64,000 nt of DNA from positions 1 to 64,000 of the forward strand of contig NZ_DASTAT010000145.1 in assembly GCF_035712445.1 (NCBI RefSeq), given 5' to 3'. Every line of letters begins with the position of its first letter. Position 1 is the first letter of the stretch. Below the pieces are notes generated by a model that made no database searches, was not told where the DNA came from, and saw nothing but the letters and a program-made list of their open reading frames with translations. The stretch comes from Oligoflexus sp. (lineage in GTDB: Bacteria; Bdellovibrionota_B; Oligoflexia; Oligoflexales; Oligoflexaceae). The translations under genes were made by a program, and so were the position numbers. Shown piece after piece: positions 33,900 through 42,936 of this stretch.

Positions 33900-34140
33900 T
33901 CATTGTCCTTCGTAAGGTCGCTCATAGTCTTCATCCACGTTATTCAGCACCGTGTTGTTGGGTTCACCGCCGAGCCAATAGCTGGCGACGCGGGTTAAAG
34001 TCAGCGGAGCTGCGATCGTGGTATTCAACGTCACCGAAAGAGCACCGAGTTCGCTAAGGACGAGGGCGTGGGCGGAACGTCCGACACGGAAATCGCCGTC
34101 GCGGCATTCGCTTCCGTCACCGAAACAGACGACTGGTCCC
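33900..34140 (-). pseudogene. Broken fragment of a lectin-like lipoprotein gene
   Basis: The minus strand here encodes LGALSVTLNTTIAAP and then ASYWLGGEPNNTVLNN before a stop at 33900-33902. The same elements (SVTLNTT, YWLGGEPN) occur in order in the intact 32721-33734 protein. Further upstream the match shifts to another frame (SVSVTEANAATAISVSDVP), suggesting a frameshift. There is no start or signal peptide, and the lectin-type cysteines beyond GEPN are missing. It is most likely a decayed or truncated second copy. The 33735-34274 stretch holds nothing else that I can support. Confidence 0.65.
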
Positions 34141-34274
34141 TAAGGCACAAGGCTGGAATACTTAGGTACGCTCCGTCATGTTCCCTTCTTTTGAATGTCA
34201 ATCCAAAAGGCTATACTCTGCGCATGACCGCAGGCCCTGGAGCATGGGTCGTCCGCACGATAAGGGTGAGATTC

Positions 34275-35501
34275 ATGAACATGACGAGGCGTAAGATTCT
34301 TTGGGCGCTGCCGATTCTGATTATCGGCGGGATTTTGCTGTACGTTCTGCAGAAGGCCATTCGCGGCCCTCTCGTGCCCGCTGTCGCGGCTCAGCGTGGA
34401 GCCGTCGTGCAGAAAGTTGTAGCGTCAGGTCAAATTATTCCCAGGACACGTGTGAATTTGACTTCGCAGGTCATGGGGACTGTGGACGAGGTCCTTGTGC
34501 AGGAAGGCGATGCTGTGCAGGCAGGCCAGGTCCTGGTGCAGATTGCCAGCGCGGAAGCCACGGCTCAGGTGGAACAGGCCCAGGCCGCCTATGAACTTGC
34601 GCAGGCCAAGGCCGATCAGTTCCAGGGCGTGAGTGCGCGGCTGACCCGGGAAACCCTGCGGCAGGCGGAAGTGAAACTGCGGCAGGCGCGGCTCGATGTG
34701 AAACGGGAAGAGGAACTTTCACGCGCCAATGCCTCGACGCAGGAAGCTTTGGATCAGGCGCGCAGCGCCCTGCAGCTGGCAGAGAGCAGTTATCAATCGG
34801 CCATGGCTCAGGTCAAAGCCACCGCTCCGCAAGGGAGTGATTCCCGCATGGCGCTTGCGGCTGTCGAGCAAAGTCATGGGGCTCTGGCCGCAGCGGAGGC
34901 GAGGCTCGCTCAATTTCGCATCACAGCGCCGATCGCGGCCCGGGTCATTCAACGCCGGATCGAACCCGGTGATGGTGTGCAGCCGGGAACAGCGCTCCTG
35001 GTGCTGGGTTCCGTGGATGCACCGCGGGCCCAGGTTCAGGTCGATGAAAAATACTTATCTCTTCTGCGCGATGGACTCGCGGCGCGTGTCACGGCAGATG
35101 CCTATCCGGGTCGATCCTTTGACGCCAAGGTCGAACGCATCGCGCCTTCCGTGAATCAGGAGCGGGGTTCCATCGAAGTGCAGCTGATTATTGCCGAGGC
35201 GCCGCCTTTTCTGCGTTTTGATATGAGCGCCTCGGTGGAAATTATCACCAACAGTGCGGAAGGCGCTTTGCTTCTGCCTATCGAAGCTGTGCAGGCTGCT
35301 GCGACCGAAGAGCCTTTTCTTTATGTGGTCGAGCAGGGCAAGGTTGCGAAGCGTCCGGTCGCCTTGGGTTTGCGTGGGGATACCGTGGTGGAAATCGCGA
35401 GCGGCGTGAAACCCGATGACCTTGTCCTTCTGCCCACCGAAGCTTTAAAACCAGGGGCCCGCGTGCGGCCTGACGTGAAAGGAGGGCAAGGTGCCCTTTG
35501 A
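34275..35501 (+). CDS. MacA/HlyD-type periplasmic adaptor
   Basis: 408 residues from ATG 34275 (GGTGAG upstream); the longer frame runs over the pseudogene region. One N-terminal membrane anchor (residues 9-27) is followed by a lipoyl half (GTVDEVLVQEGDAVQAGQVLVQI), a long coiled coil (about 90-210), the second lipoyl half (FRITAPIAARVIQRRIEPGD) and beta-barrel and membrane-proximal domains. It would bridge the inner-membrane pump to an outer-membrane channel. The permease and ATPase genes follow with overlap, so a MacAB/DevBCA-like tripartite exporter is likely. Confidence 0.88.
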   Translation: MNMTRRKILWALPILIIGGILLYVLQKAIRGPLVPAVAAQRGAVVQKVVASGQIIPRTRVNLTSQVMGTVDEVLVQEGDAVQAGQVLVQIASAEATAQVEQAQAAYELAQAKADQFQGVSARLTRETLRQAEVKLRQARLDVKREEELSRANASTQEALDQARSALQLAESSYQSAMAQVKATAPQGSDSRMALAAVEQSHGALAAAEARLAQFRITAPIAARVIQRRIEPGDGVQPGTALLVLGSVDAPRAQVQVDEKYLSLLRDGLAARVTADAYPGRSFDAKVERIAPSVNQERGSIEVQLIIAEAPPFLRFDMSASVEIITNSAEGALLLPIEAVQAAATEEPFLYVVEQGKVAKRPVALGLRGDTVVEIASGVKPDDLVLLPTEALKPGARVRPDVKGGQGAL

Positions 35502-36705
35502 AATATTCATAGCCCTGCGCTATCTGCGTGAGGCCAGGTTTCAAACTTTTCTGATTCTGGCAGCCGTCTCGGTGGGGGTCGGCGTTGTCGTTTTTCTATC
35601 CGCCCTTATCAACGGACTGCAGGAAAACCTTCTGGCCACAACTTTGGGTTCCCAGCCGCATGTGATCATCACCCGCGTCGAGGCCCCGCCGCGGGTTCTT
35701 CCCGATCCGCAGCGCGTGGTGGCCGCTTTGGTGGAACAGCCTCCTGCCCGGGAATTGATTCTGCACGACTGGACCAATGTGCAGCGTGATGTGCGGAGCG
35801 TACCGGGCGTGGTCGCGGTATCTGCGGTCGCAAGCGGTCCTGGTCTGGCTGCGCGCGGCGCGGCTTCGAAGACGATCGCGATTCGCGGGATTATTCCTGA
35901 AGATTATGATCAGATCGTGAAGATCAGCAGCAAGCTGAAAGCCGGGCGCTTTACCCTGTCCGGTGATCAGGTGCTGATCGGTGTGGAGCTGGCTCGCGAC
36001 CTGGGCATCGGTGTCGGCGAGAAGTTTCGCATTGAAACATCCAGCAGCCAGGCGGCCACGTTTTCGATTGCCGGGATTTTTGATCTTGGCAATAAGGATG
36101 TGAATCGACGCTGGGTGCTCACGAGTCTCAGGGTCGGGCAGACGCTTTTGGATATGCCGGGCGGCGTCACCTCCCTTGAAGTCAGGACCGATGATGTGTT
36201 CGCCGCGGACGAGATCGCCGGCATGATCGCCGCGCGCACGGGCCTGCAGTCGGACAGCTGGATCAAGCTGAATAAGCAGCTGATGACAGGTTTGAAGTCG
36301 CAGAGCAGCTCCCGGTATATCATCGAATTCTTTGTGGTGATAGCCGTGGCTTTGGGCATCGCCAGCGTGCTGCTCGTCGCCGTCGTGCAGAAATCCAAGG
36401 AGATTGGCATCATGCGGGCGTTTGGAACGAGCGATCGGCAGGTGATCGGGGTATTTCTTTTGCAGGGTGCGATCCTCGGGACGCTTGGTTCCTTCGGAGG
36501 TTCCCTGTTAGGGGCCGTCCTGGCCTTTGGTTTTCGGAGCCTTGCGAAAAATCCGGATGGGGCTCCCACATTTCCGGTGGCGGTCACGGTGGGGCTTTTG
36601 GCCTCGACCGCACTGATTGCGATAAGCGTGGGCATTGCCTCGGCAGCCTTCCCTGCCTGGCGTGCGACGCAGCTTGATCCTGCGACGGTGATTCGCTATG
36701 GGTGA
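35491..36705 (+). CDS. LolC/MacB-type ABC transporter permease
   Basis: 404 residues starting at GTG 35491 with GGAGGG upstream, overlapping the adaptor gene by eleven bases. One N-terminal helix (about 17-38), a large periplasmic domain (about 40-265) and three C-terminal helices (about 270-400) are the FtsX/MacB topology. The typical EIGIMRAFGTSDRQVIGVFL contact helix is seen before the last two. It forms the membrane half of the exporter with the adaptor and ATPase. Substrate unknown; lipoprotein or small peptide transport is possible. Confidence 0.88.
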   Translation: MPFEIFIALRYLREARFQTFLILAAVSVGVGVVVFLSALINGLQENLLATTLGSQPHVIITRVEAPPRVLPDPQRVVAALVEQPPARELILHDWTNVQRDVRSVPGVVAVSAVASGPGLAARGAASKTIAIRGIIPEDYDQIVKISSKLKAGRFTLSGDQVLIGVELARDLGIGVGEKFRIETSSSQAATFSIAGIFDLGNKDVNRRWVLTSLRVGQTLLDMPGGVTSLEVRTDDVFAADEIAGMIAARTGLQSDSWIKLNKQLMTGLKSQSSSRYIIEFFVVIAVALGIASVLLVAVVQKSKEIGIMRAFGTSDRQVIGVFLLQGAILGTLGSFGGSLLGAVLAFGFRSLAKNPDGAPTFPVAVTVGLLASTALIAISVGIASAAFPAWRATQLDPATVIRYG

Positions 36706-37390
36706 TCTCCTGCTTGATCTTCAGGGTATTTATAAGGATTTTGGCCCGCAGGCTCCGGTGCTGCATGATATTCATCTGCAGCTGAAGCAAGGGTCCTTCT
36801 CGGCGATCATCGGACCTTCGGGATCGGGGAAGAGCACGCTGCTCAATATCATCGGGCTGCTCGATAAACCGAGTTCGGGCGGCTTTTACTTTCTGGGCGA
36901 GGATGTCGTTCAGCTTCCTCCAGCGGAGTTGACCCGTTTTCGCGGGCAGAAGATCGGATTTATTTTTCAGTTCCATCATCTCCTGCCAGCCTTCACGGCG
37001 ATTGAAAACGTGATGCTGCCTTTGATCGCGCATGCCGGTCGCATCCGTCCCGGCATGCGGGAGCAGGCGCTGGATATTCTGAAGGCCGTGGGCATGGCGG
37101 AGAAGGCGGACAATAAAGCCACCGAACTATCGGGGGGCCAGCAGCAGCGCGTGGCGATCGCGCGGGCCCTCGTGACTAACCCTCCTTTGGTTTTAGCGGA
37201 CGAGCCCACGGGGAATTTGGATACGAAAAATGCGGATGAGATCTTTGCGCTTTTGCGGCGCTTGAATGAAAGCAAGGGCATCGCGCTTCTGGTCGTAACG
37301 CATGACCCGCGGCTGGCGCAGCGCTGTGATCGGATTATTGAAGTGGTCGATGGGCGTGTTTTACCGGAAAAACCGCGGCCCAAGGGGTAA
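36698..37390 (+). CDS. LolD/MacB-type ABC transporter ATPase
   Basis: 230 residues, ATG overlapping the permease stop. Walker A GPSGSGKST, Q-loop FQFHHLLPAFTAIENV, signature LSGGQQQRVAIARAL, Walker B LVLADEPTGNLD and H-loop VTHD are all intact. Length and the ADEPTGNLD form place it with MacB/LolD ATPases. It powers the preceding permease. A large hairpin (37368-37406) overlaps the gene end, a likely operon terminator. Confidence 0.92.
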   Translation: MGDLLLDLQGIYKDFGPQAPVLHDIHLQLKQGSFSAIIGPSGSGKSTLLNIIGLLDKPSSGGFYFLGEDVVQLPPAELTRFRGQKIGFIFQFHHLLPAFTAIENVMLPLIAHAGRIRPGMREQALDILKAVGMAEKADNKATELSGGQQQRVAIARALVTNPPLVLADEPTGNLDTKNADEIFALLRRLNESKGIALLVVTHDPRLAQRCDRIIEVVDGRVLPEKPRPKG

Positions 37391-37406
37391 CGAGCCGCAG
37401 GTTTTT
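37368..37406 (+). terminator. Terminator of the exporter operon
   Basis: The arms aaaaaccgcggc and gccgc-aggttttt form a long stem ending in five Ts, overlapping the ATPase stop. One bulge interrupts it. Confidence 0.6.
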
Positions 37407-37438
37407 ACGGACTGACTTTTTTCAACCAGGGAGTAAAT

Positions 37439-38029
37439 ATGGGTCTTGGAACAAACCGCATGGAGGCCTTTAGTGATGGTGTGATTGCCATTATCATCAC
37501 GATTATGGTGCTGGAAATCAAGGTGCCCCATGGTGTGGATTTTGCGACTCTGCAACCATTGATCCCCGTGTTTTTCAGCTATGTCTTAAGCTTTGTCTAC
37601 ATCGGCATCTACTGGAACAACCATCACCATCTTCTGCATACCGTGAAGTCGGTCACCGCCCCGATACTCTGGACCAACCTGCACCTGCTCTTTTGGTTAT
37701 CACTCGTACCCTTTTCCACCGGATGGATGGGTGAAAATCACTTTGAAGCCGTGCCTGTCTTTCTCTATGGCCTCACTCTCTTTGCTACCGCGCTCGCCTA
37801 TTGGATCCTGCAGAATACCATCATTCGGTCACAGGGCCAGCATTCGATCCTGAAAAAGGCCGTGGGTCGGGACCTGAAGGGCATGGCCTCGCTTATTTTG
37901 TATGCATCCGCCATCGGACTCGCCTTCGTCGATACCTGGATCTCGCTGGCCATCTATGTGGGGGTCGCCTTGTTATGGCTCATTCCCGACCGGCGGATTG
38001 AGAAGATCTTTGGCAGCGCCTCGGCGTGA
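37439..38029 (+). CDS. TMEM175-family (DUF1211) potassium channel
   Basis: 196 residues with AGGGAG before the ATG. The start RMEAFSDGVIAIIITIMVLEIKVP carries the family signature RxxAFSDG. Six hydrophobic helices are seen, the first lining the pore. HHHLLHTVKS between helices 2 and 3 is typical too. Bacterial homologues are homotetrameric K+ channels. A single copy of the repeat, as in bacteria. Probably controls resting K+ permeability. Stands alone between the exporter operon and the pseudo-receiver gene. Confidence 0.9.
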   Translation: MGLGTNRMEAFSDGVIAIIITIMVLEIKVPHGVDFATLQPLIPVFFSYVLSFVYIGIYWNNHHHLLHTVKSVTAPILWTNLHLLFWLSLVPFSTGWMGENHFEAVPVFLYGLTLFATALAYWILQNTIIRSQGQHSILKKAVGRDLKGMASLILYASAIGLAFVDTWISLAIYVGVALLWLIPDRRIEKIFGSASA

Positions 38030-38134
38030 GCCCATGTTGACTCTTTCTGTGATCCTCGTTTTCCGAAATTGCGGGTTCGTGTATAATAAGGGAGCCGCAA
38101 CACACGCGATAGCCCCATACACGATGGAAAGATC

Positions 38135-39325
38135 ATGGCGATTGATAATCTTCCGCCCAAGTTCTTGATTATTGATTCCGACCGCACCGTACTCGGTCCC
38201 CTTATTGAGCCTTTTGCCAAGCTGAAGGTTGAAATCTTCGCCGCCCATGATCTACAGACGGCAATGTATCGCTTCAACAAGCAGTTCTTTAAAGTTGTGC
38301 TGGTGGAGCAACAATTCCCCGAGCTGGACGGTGTCTCCATCATCCAGCGCCTCCGTCAGCATTCGATACGGGAAAAGGCTCTGGCGTCCTATATTCTGAC
38401 CACGAACAACAGCGGTTTGAGCAAGGAAAACCTGAGCCTTTTGGATGAGTTGGGCCAGATCCAAACCGTGAGCAAGCCCCTGGCCTGGGGGCCCTTGACG
38501 TCCATCGTCCAGAAAGCCTGGCGGAACGCGGTGAAGCGGGAGCTGATCGACAAGATGCGGACGGATATCATGAACGAGATGAACGGGGAATTCGACTTCA
38601 CGCGGCTGAACCAAAAACTGGAAGATTTGAAAACAGCCCTTGAGGATGAATACCTGGTTCTGAAGATGGAACTTTATGAACGAAGCGAGCATTATCGGGA
38701 AGCTTTGCAGTTCATCCAGGGTATAGAGCCCGGTAAAATGGATTCTTTGAAACGCTTGAATCTGATGGGCAAGTTCTATTTGAAGTTGGGTCGCCTGGAG
38801 GATGCGCAAAAAGCCTTCGAGGAAGCCGACAACCTTGCGCCGAAAAACCTGGAACGCGTGACCCAGATGGTTGATCTCTACTTAAAAATGCAGATTCCCG
38901 AGCAGGCCATCGAAAAGCAGAAAGAGATCATCGACTTCAACCCTGACCGCCCTGAAATCAAATTTGATCTTTTCAAACAGCTCGAAAATCATGGGTTTGG
39001 CGAGCAGGCCGCCGCTTTCTGCCGGGACACCACGGGGCCTCAGGAAGTCGTCACCTACTTTAACAATAAAGGTGTGGTGCTGGCCCAGACGGATCATGTA
39101 CCTGAAGCCATCTCAGAATATGGGCGCGCCCTTAACTATTATCCCAAGCATAAGAGCGTGCATGCCATACATTTCAATATGGCTCTGGCCATCCTGAAAA
39201 CCAAAAATCCCAAGGGTGTTGCTCAGGCCATCAAGCACCTGGAAACCGCCCTTGAACTTCATCCCGATTATGAAAAAGCCAGGCAGATGCTCGACAAACT
39301 TCGAAAAACCCAGCGTTCGGCCTGA
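38135..39325 (+). CDS. Pseudo-receiver / TPR protein
   Basis: 396 residues with GGAAAG upstream. A receiver-like domain (about 8-130) has LIIDSDR but LVEQQFPELDG where phospho-acceptor Asp is expected: position 58 is Glu, as if permanently phospho-mimicking. The conserved Lys (SKPLAWG) is kept. The C-terminal half (about 175-390) is a TPR array (YEALQF-type helices, YLKLGRLEDAQKAFEEADN, and LNYYPKHKS). It is an adaptor or titrating protein with no DNA-binding output. The following kinase gene has a TPR sensor too. Confidence 0.85.
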   Translation: MAIDNLPPKFLIIDSDRTVLGPLIEPFAKLKVEIFAAHDLQTAMYRFNKQFFKVVLVEQQFPELDGVSIIQRLRQHSIREKALASYILTTNNSGLSKENLSLLDELGQIQTVSKPLAWGPLTSIVQKAWRNAVKRELIDKMRTDIMNEMNGEFDFTRLNQKLEDLKTALEDEYLVLKMELYERSEHYREALQFIQGIEPGKMDSLKRLNLMGKFYLKLGRLEDAQKAFEEADNLAPKNLERVTQMVDLYLKMQIPEQAIEKQKEIIDFNPDRPEIKFDLFKQLENHGFGEQAAAFCRDTTGPQEVVTYFNNKGVVLAQTDHVPEAISEYGRALNYYPKHKSVHAIHFNMALAILKTKNPKGVAQAIKHLETALELHPDYEKARQMLDKLRKTQRSA

Positions 39326-39532
39326 AGAAGCTGGATTATAAGCAAGCAGAGTCGTCATCGACCGTGCGAGCCCATGCGACTGGCCGCCTATAATAGCCTG
39401 TTATAACTGAATACTTTGAATATTGAAAGGCTTCGCATTCCGCTCTTCCTTTTTCGCCGAAATATCCAAAAAAAGCCTCAGATGCAAAGCATTTGCGACC
39501 GAAATTGGGTAAGCAAGAGAGAAGGAAGGCTC

Positions 39533-42184
39533 GTGAAACTTTACCGCTTCGGCATAATTTTTCTCGCTCTGATAGGGGGCTGGGCTGGGGCCCAGATACC
39601 TGATGAGGAGGAGGCGATGCTGCGTGCGGGAGAAGGCATGTTCGCCAAACTTTTTGTGGGCGACAATCCTTATGGTGGCGCGCGCCCACCCCTGGGAACC
39701 GTGAGCGAGCAGATGCGGGCGATCCGCAATGATCGACTGCAGACAGATGAGCATCGGTACTGGTCTACAAGTTTTCTGGCTCGGGAACTTTGGAATGATG
39801 GACTGACCGACGAGCTGGCCGTGGAATGCCGTTCGGTTCCGCCTCGGCGCGGTGATTTCAGCTATAAATCCCTGTGCATCCTCATCGGGTCAGAACCGCT
39901 GGCGAACAAGATCGCGGCCGTGGAAACTCTGGCGGAAAACGCCCACCGGAAGCTGGCCGGACAGGTCCTTCCCATGAACGTCATGAGCACGCTCGGCGAT
40001 TATCTGACATTCAACGGTCGGCCTGTGGAAGCGCTGCGCATTTATAAGCGTGCGTTTGAACTCTGCCCCGAAGATAACAAAACGGCCCTGGTCCTGGCTA
40101 AAAGCAACCTCGCGCTGGCCTATCTGAATCCTCTGTTCCCGATGGAGGTCCAGAAAATGGGACTGAAGTACTATGACGAGGTGCTTGTCTATCACAAAGA
40201 GAATGAGAAGGAAGCCTGGCAGAATCAAAACCTCGGCTGGACCAGTTACAACAAGGGTATCGCGCTCCTTTTCAACTTCCGCGCCTATGAGGATGCACTC
40301 GCGGCATTCAAGGCCGCCGAGGGCATCCATCTTCTCGAAATTGATAACGCGATCTTTCAGGCCTATACCCTGGTGCATCTCAAGCGCCACGATGAAGCGC
40401 GCGCAATCCTGAAAAGAACCGATACGAAGGACGTCATTGATCCCAAGCGCCGTCAGTTCCTGAGCTGCTATAAGGAACTGAGCTATCGACTTATGGGCGA
40501 CGGCAATCCCATTCCGCACTGCCTGCAGCTGGAGAATCCCCAGCACGACGTCCTTCTGGATCTGACCGCCCACATCATGACGAGCCACCTGTCCGCTGAC
40601 GAAGAAAATGCGATGTGGCGCAAGTTTTACCTCTACTTCGATCAGAAAATCAAACCCGACATCCAGGAGTATCTTGCAGCGGCGACCGATCAAGCGGAAC
40701 TGGCCCGCATGAAGGCGAATGAGAAGATGAGGGACCTGGAACTCCAGAACCTGGAACTCTATAAGCAATCCACGGCGATGGCTACGGTCGTTGCTCTTTT
40801 GCTGCTGGCCATGGCCTTGGTGCTCTATCGCTTCTGGCGAGTGCAGCGTGGGAATGCGCGGCAGACAGCGGAAGAAAAACAGCATCTGCAGGGCATCCTC
40901 GATGGTATTGAAGAGGGTCTCGTAACGATTGGCCCGGGGCTTATAATGAAACCGGAACGATCGTCACACCTGGATGCCATCGTCGGCCATCGGGAACTCG
41001 CGTCCCGGCCCTTGCAGGAGCTATTGGAACTGACTGATCTTTCGGCTGCCGAACGCGCGCATACGGCCGCCTGCGTGGAAGCCGCGCTGGGGGAATCGGT
41101 GCTGACCTTTGAGTTGAATCACCCGCACCTGCCTCATGAGTGGCGGATTCAGCAGCGAACCATAGCATGCTTCTGGCAGCCGATCTTTCGGCACGAAGTG
41201 AATAGCGGTGTGATCCTGGTCATGCGGGATGTGACGGAAGTCAGAGAACGCGAGCGGCTGCGAAGCTCAGCCCTCGCGGCTTCGGATCGCATTCTGGAGT
41301 TGAGTCAGGAAATTTTCCGCGCCCACCCCAAGGCCGTGCAGGTCTTCCTTTCCCAACTTGGTGAGCAGCTGCTCGAATTGGAGCGGCTCATGAACCGTGA
41401 AGGTGGACGCACCGAAGCGCTGCGACTCGCGCATACCATGAAAGGCAGCGCTCGCACACTGGGGCTGGCGAAGCTCCAGGAAGCGACGCATGGTTTTGAA
41501 AGCAGTCTCGTATCCGGTACGGGAGGTCGGGCGTTGACGGAACTTCAGACCCTGCGCGATGTGACGAGCGCGTATCAAACAGCCATGGGACGCCTTTTCC
41601 AGGGTTCAGGACATGAAATGAACAGCGTCTGGGAGCTGATCGGACTTTTGAAGCGTCCGCTGGAAGAACGTCTGAGTCGGGCCGGGCATGCTTTTCAGGG
41701 TTTGCAGTTGCGCGATGCAGCAAGCCTGGACGTGAACGAACTGAAAATGGTTTACGAGATCCTTCTGCATGGACTCAATAATGCGGCCGACCATGGTTTT
41801 CTTTTGCCCGCGGCTCACGGTATACCTACGACGGCCGCTCTCTTTGAAGTTGAGCTGACTCATCAGGATGGTTGGAATTGCCTTGTGCTCCGTGACAACG
41901 GCGTCGGCATGGATCATGATCGCGTGATGCACAAGGCCAAAGCCCAGGGCTGGCAGCCCCAGCCTGGACAGGACTGGCTGGATTTTCTTTTTGAAGATGG
42001 CGTGACCACTGCTGAGCGGCTCAGCACGACCAGCGGGCGCGGCGTGGGTCTGTCGGCGGTGCGAGCTTTTGCAGCCCGGATGCAGGGGCAGGTGCAGCTT
42101 CGCAATCGGGCTGATGCCTGCGGGGCCGAGCTGCATGTCCGCTGGCCTGCGCTGATCACCAAAATTAAAAAAGATGCTGCTTGA
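39533..42184 (+). CDS. TPR-sensor, HPt and CheA-like histidine kinase
   Basis: 883 residues from GTG 39533 (AAGGAAGG upstream); an earlier ATG at 39416 is without a ribosome site. A signal peptide (1-20) is followed by a periplasmic helical TPR-like region (25-400) and one membrane helix (about 412-435). A weak PAS-like segment comes next, then an HPt domain with RLAHTMKGSARTLG (phospho-His near 633) and a CheA-type ATPase (NNAADHG near 750, DNGVGMD near 788, GRGVGLSAV near 835). It lacks an attached receiver, so it must donate to others. The pseudo-receiver gene 90 bases upstream is a candidate partner. Confidence 0.82.
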   Translation: MKLYRFGIIFLALIGGWAGAQIPDEEEAMLRAGEGMFAKLFVGDNPYGGARPPLGTVSEQMRAIRNDRLQTDEHRYWSTSFLARELWNDGLTDELAVECRSVPPRRGDFSYKSLCILIGSEPLANKIAAVETLAENAHRKLAGQVLPMNVMSTLGDYLTFNGRPVEALRIYKRAFELCPEDNKTALVLAKSNLALAYLNPLFPMEVQKMGLKYYDEVLVYHKENEKEAWQNQNLGWTSYNKGIALLFNFRAYEDALAAFKAAEGIHLLEIDNAIFQAYTLVHLKRHDEARAILKRTDTKDVIDPKRRQFLSCYKELSYRLMGDGNPIPHCLQLENPQHDVLLDLTAHIMTSHLSADEENAMWRKFYLYFDQKIKPDIQEYLAAATDQAELARMKANEKMRDLELQNLELYKQSTAMATVVALLLLAMALVLYRFWRVQRGNARQTAEEKQHLQGILDGIEEGLVTIGPGLIMKPERSSHLDAIVGHRELASRPLQELLELTDLSAAERAHTAACVEAALGESVLTFELNHPHLPHEWRIQQRTIACFWQPIFRHEVNSGVILVMRDVTEVRERERLRSSALAASDRILELSQEIFRAHPKAVQVFLSQLGEQLLELERLMNREGGRTEALRLAHTMKGSARTLGLAKLQEATHGFESSLVSGTGGRALTELQTLRDVTSAYQTAMGRLFQGSGHEMNSVWELIGLLKRPLEERLSRAGHAFQGLQLRDAASLDVNELKMVYEILLHGLNNAADHGFLLPAAHGIPTTAALFEVELTHQDGWNCLVLRDNGVGMDHDRVMHKAKAQGWQPQPGQDWLDFLFEDGVTTAERLSTTSGRGVGLSAVRAFAARMQGQVQLRNRADACGAELHVRWPALITKIKKDAA

Positions 42185-42198
42185 AAGACTCTGCGCTT

Positions 42199-42831
42199 TT
42201 AATGGCCCAGAGTTCCATAAAGCCGATCCCCGGCATCCCCGAGTCCAGGGACGATATAGCCTTTTTCATTGAGCGCGCTATCAATCGAAGCGGTCACGAT
42301 CCGAATGTGCGGAAAAGCCTTCTGCACGTTCGCAACGCCTTCAGGGCTCGCGAGCAGAGTCACGAGTTGGATGTTGCGGGCGCCGGCGGCTTCCACTTGT
42401 TTTAATGCATGAATCACCGTGTGGCCGGTTGCCAGCATCGGATCCAGAACGAAGACCTGATCTTCGGGAACGATCTTCGGAAGATTCGCGTAGTAGGATT
42501 CGGCTTCCAGAGTTTTGGGATTACGAGCCAGCCCCAGATAACCCACCCTTGCTTTCGGCATGCTCGGCAGGATTCCATCCAAAAAACCAAGGCCGGCTCG
42601 CAGGACAGAGACCAGGACCAGACCGCTTTTCAGAACAGGCGCTTGTGTCAGCTGCAGCGGCGTTTCAATGGTTTCCTGAACCACGGGCAGATCGCGCGCG
42701 GCCTCATAGAAAAGCATGGCCGCCACAGCCGCCATATGCTCACGGAAAGCCCCGCTGTCGGTCGCAACGCGCCGCAACGCAGTCAAGCGATCCTGGACCA
42801 TCGGGTGCTTCACCACCAAAACCTGACTCAT
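42199..42831 (-). CDS. upp: Uracil phosphoribosyltransferase
   Basis: 210 residues from the ATG at 42831, preceded by AAAGGGGA. The PRPP-binding motif VFVLDPMLATGHTVIHAL and the uracil-binding C-terminal VPGLGDAGDRLYGT are intact. It salvages uracil to UMP. Length agrees with the family. A longer open frame upstream lacks a ribosome site. Convergent with the kinase gene (14 bases apart) and downstream of thrS. Confidence 0.95.
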   Translation of the reverse strand: MSQVLVVKHPMVQDRLTALRRVATDSGAFREHMAAVAAMLFYEAARDLPVVQETIETPLQLTQAPVLKSGLVLVSVLRAGLGFLDGILPSMPKARVGYLGLARNPKTLEAESYYANLPKIVPEDQVFVLDPMLATGHTVIHALKQVEAAGARNIQLVTLLASPEGVANVQKAFPHIRIVTASIDSALNEKGYIVPGLGDAGDRLYGTLGH

Positions 42832-42936
42832 CCCATCCCCTTTCGTTTGGACTTTCCAAAGTAGACAACGGCCAACAGCCCAGGACTTCAAGCAGCGACC
42901 CAAGGCCGCAGCGAACGCCTTACAGCAGCAACCCCC

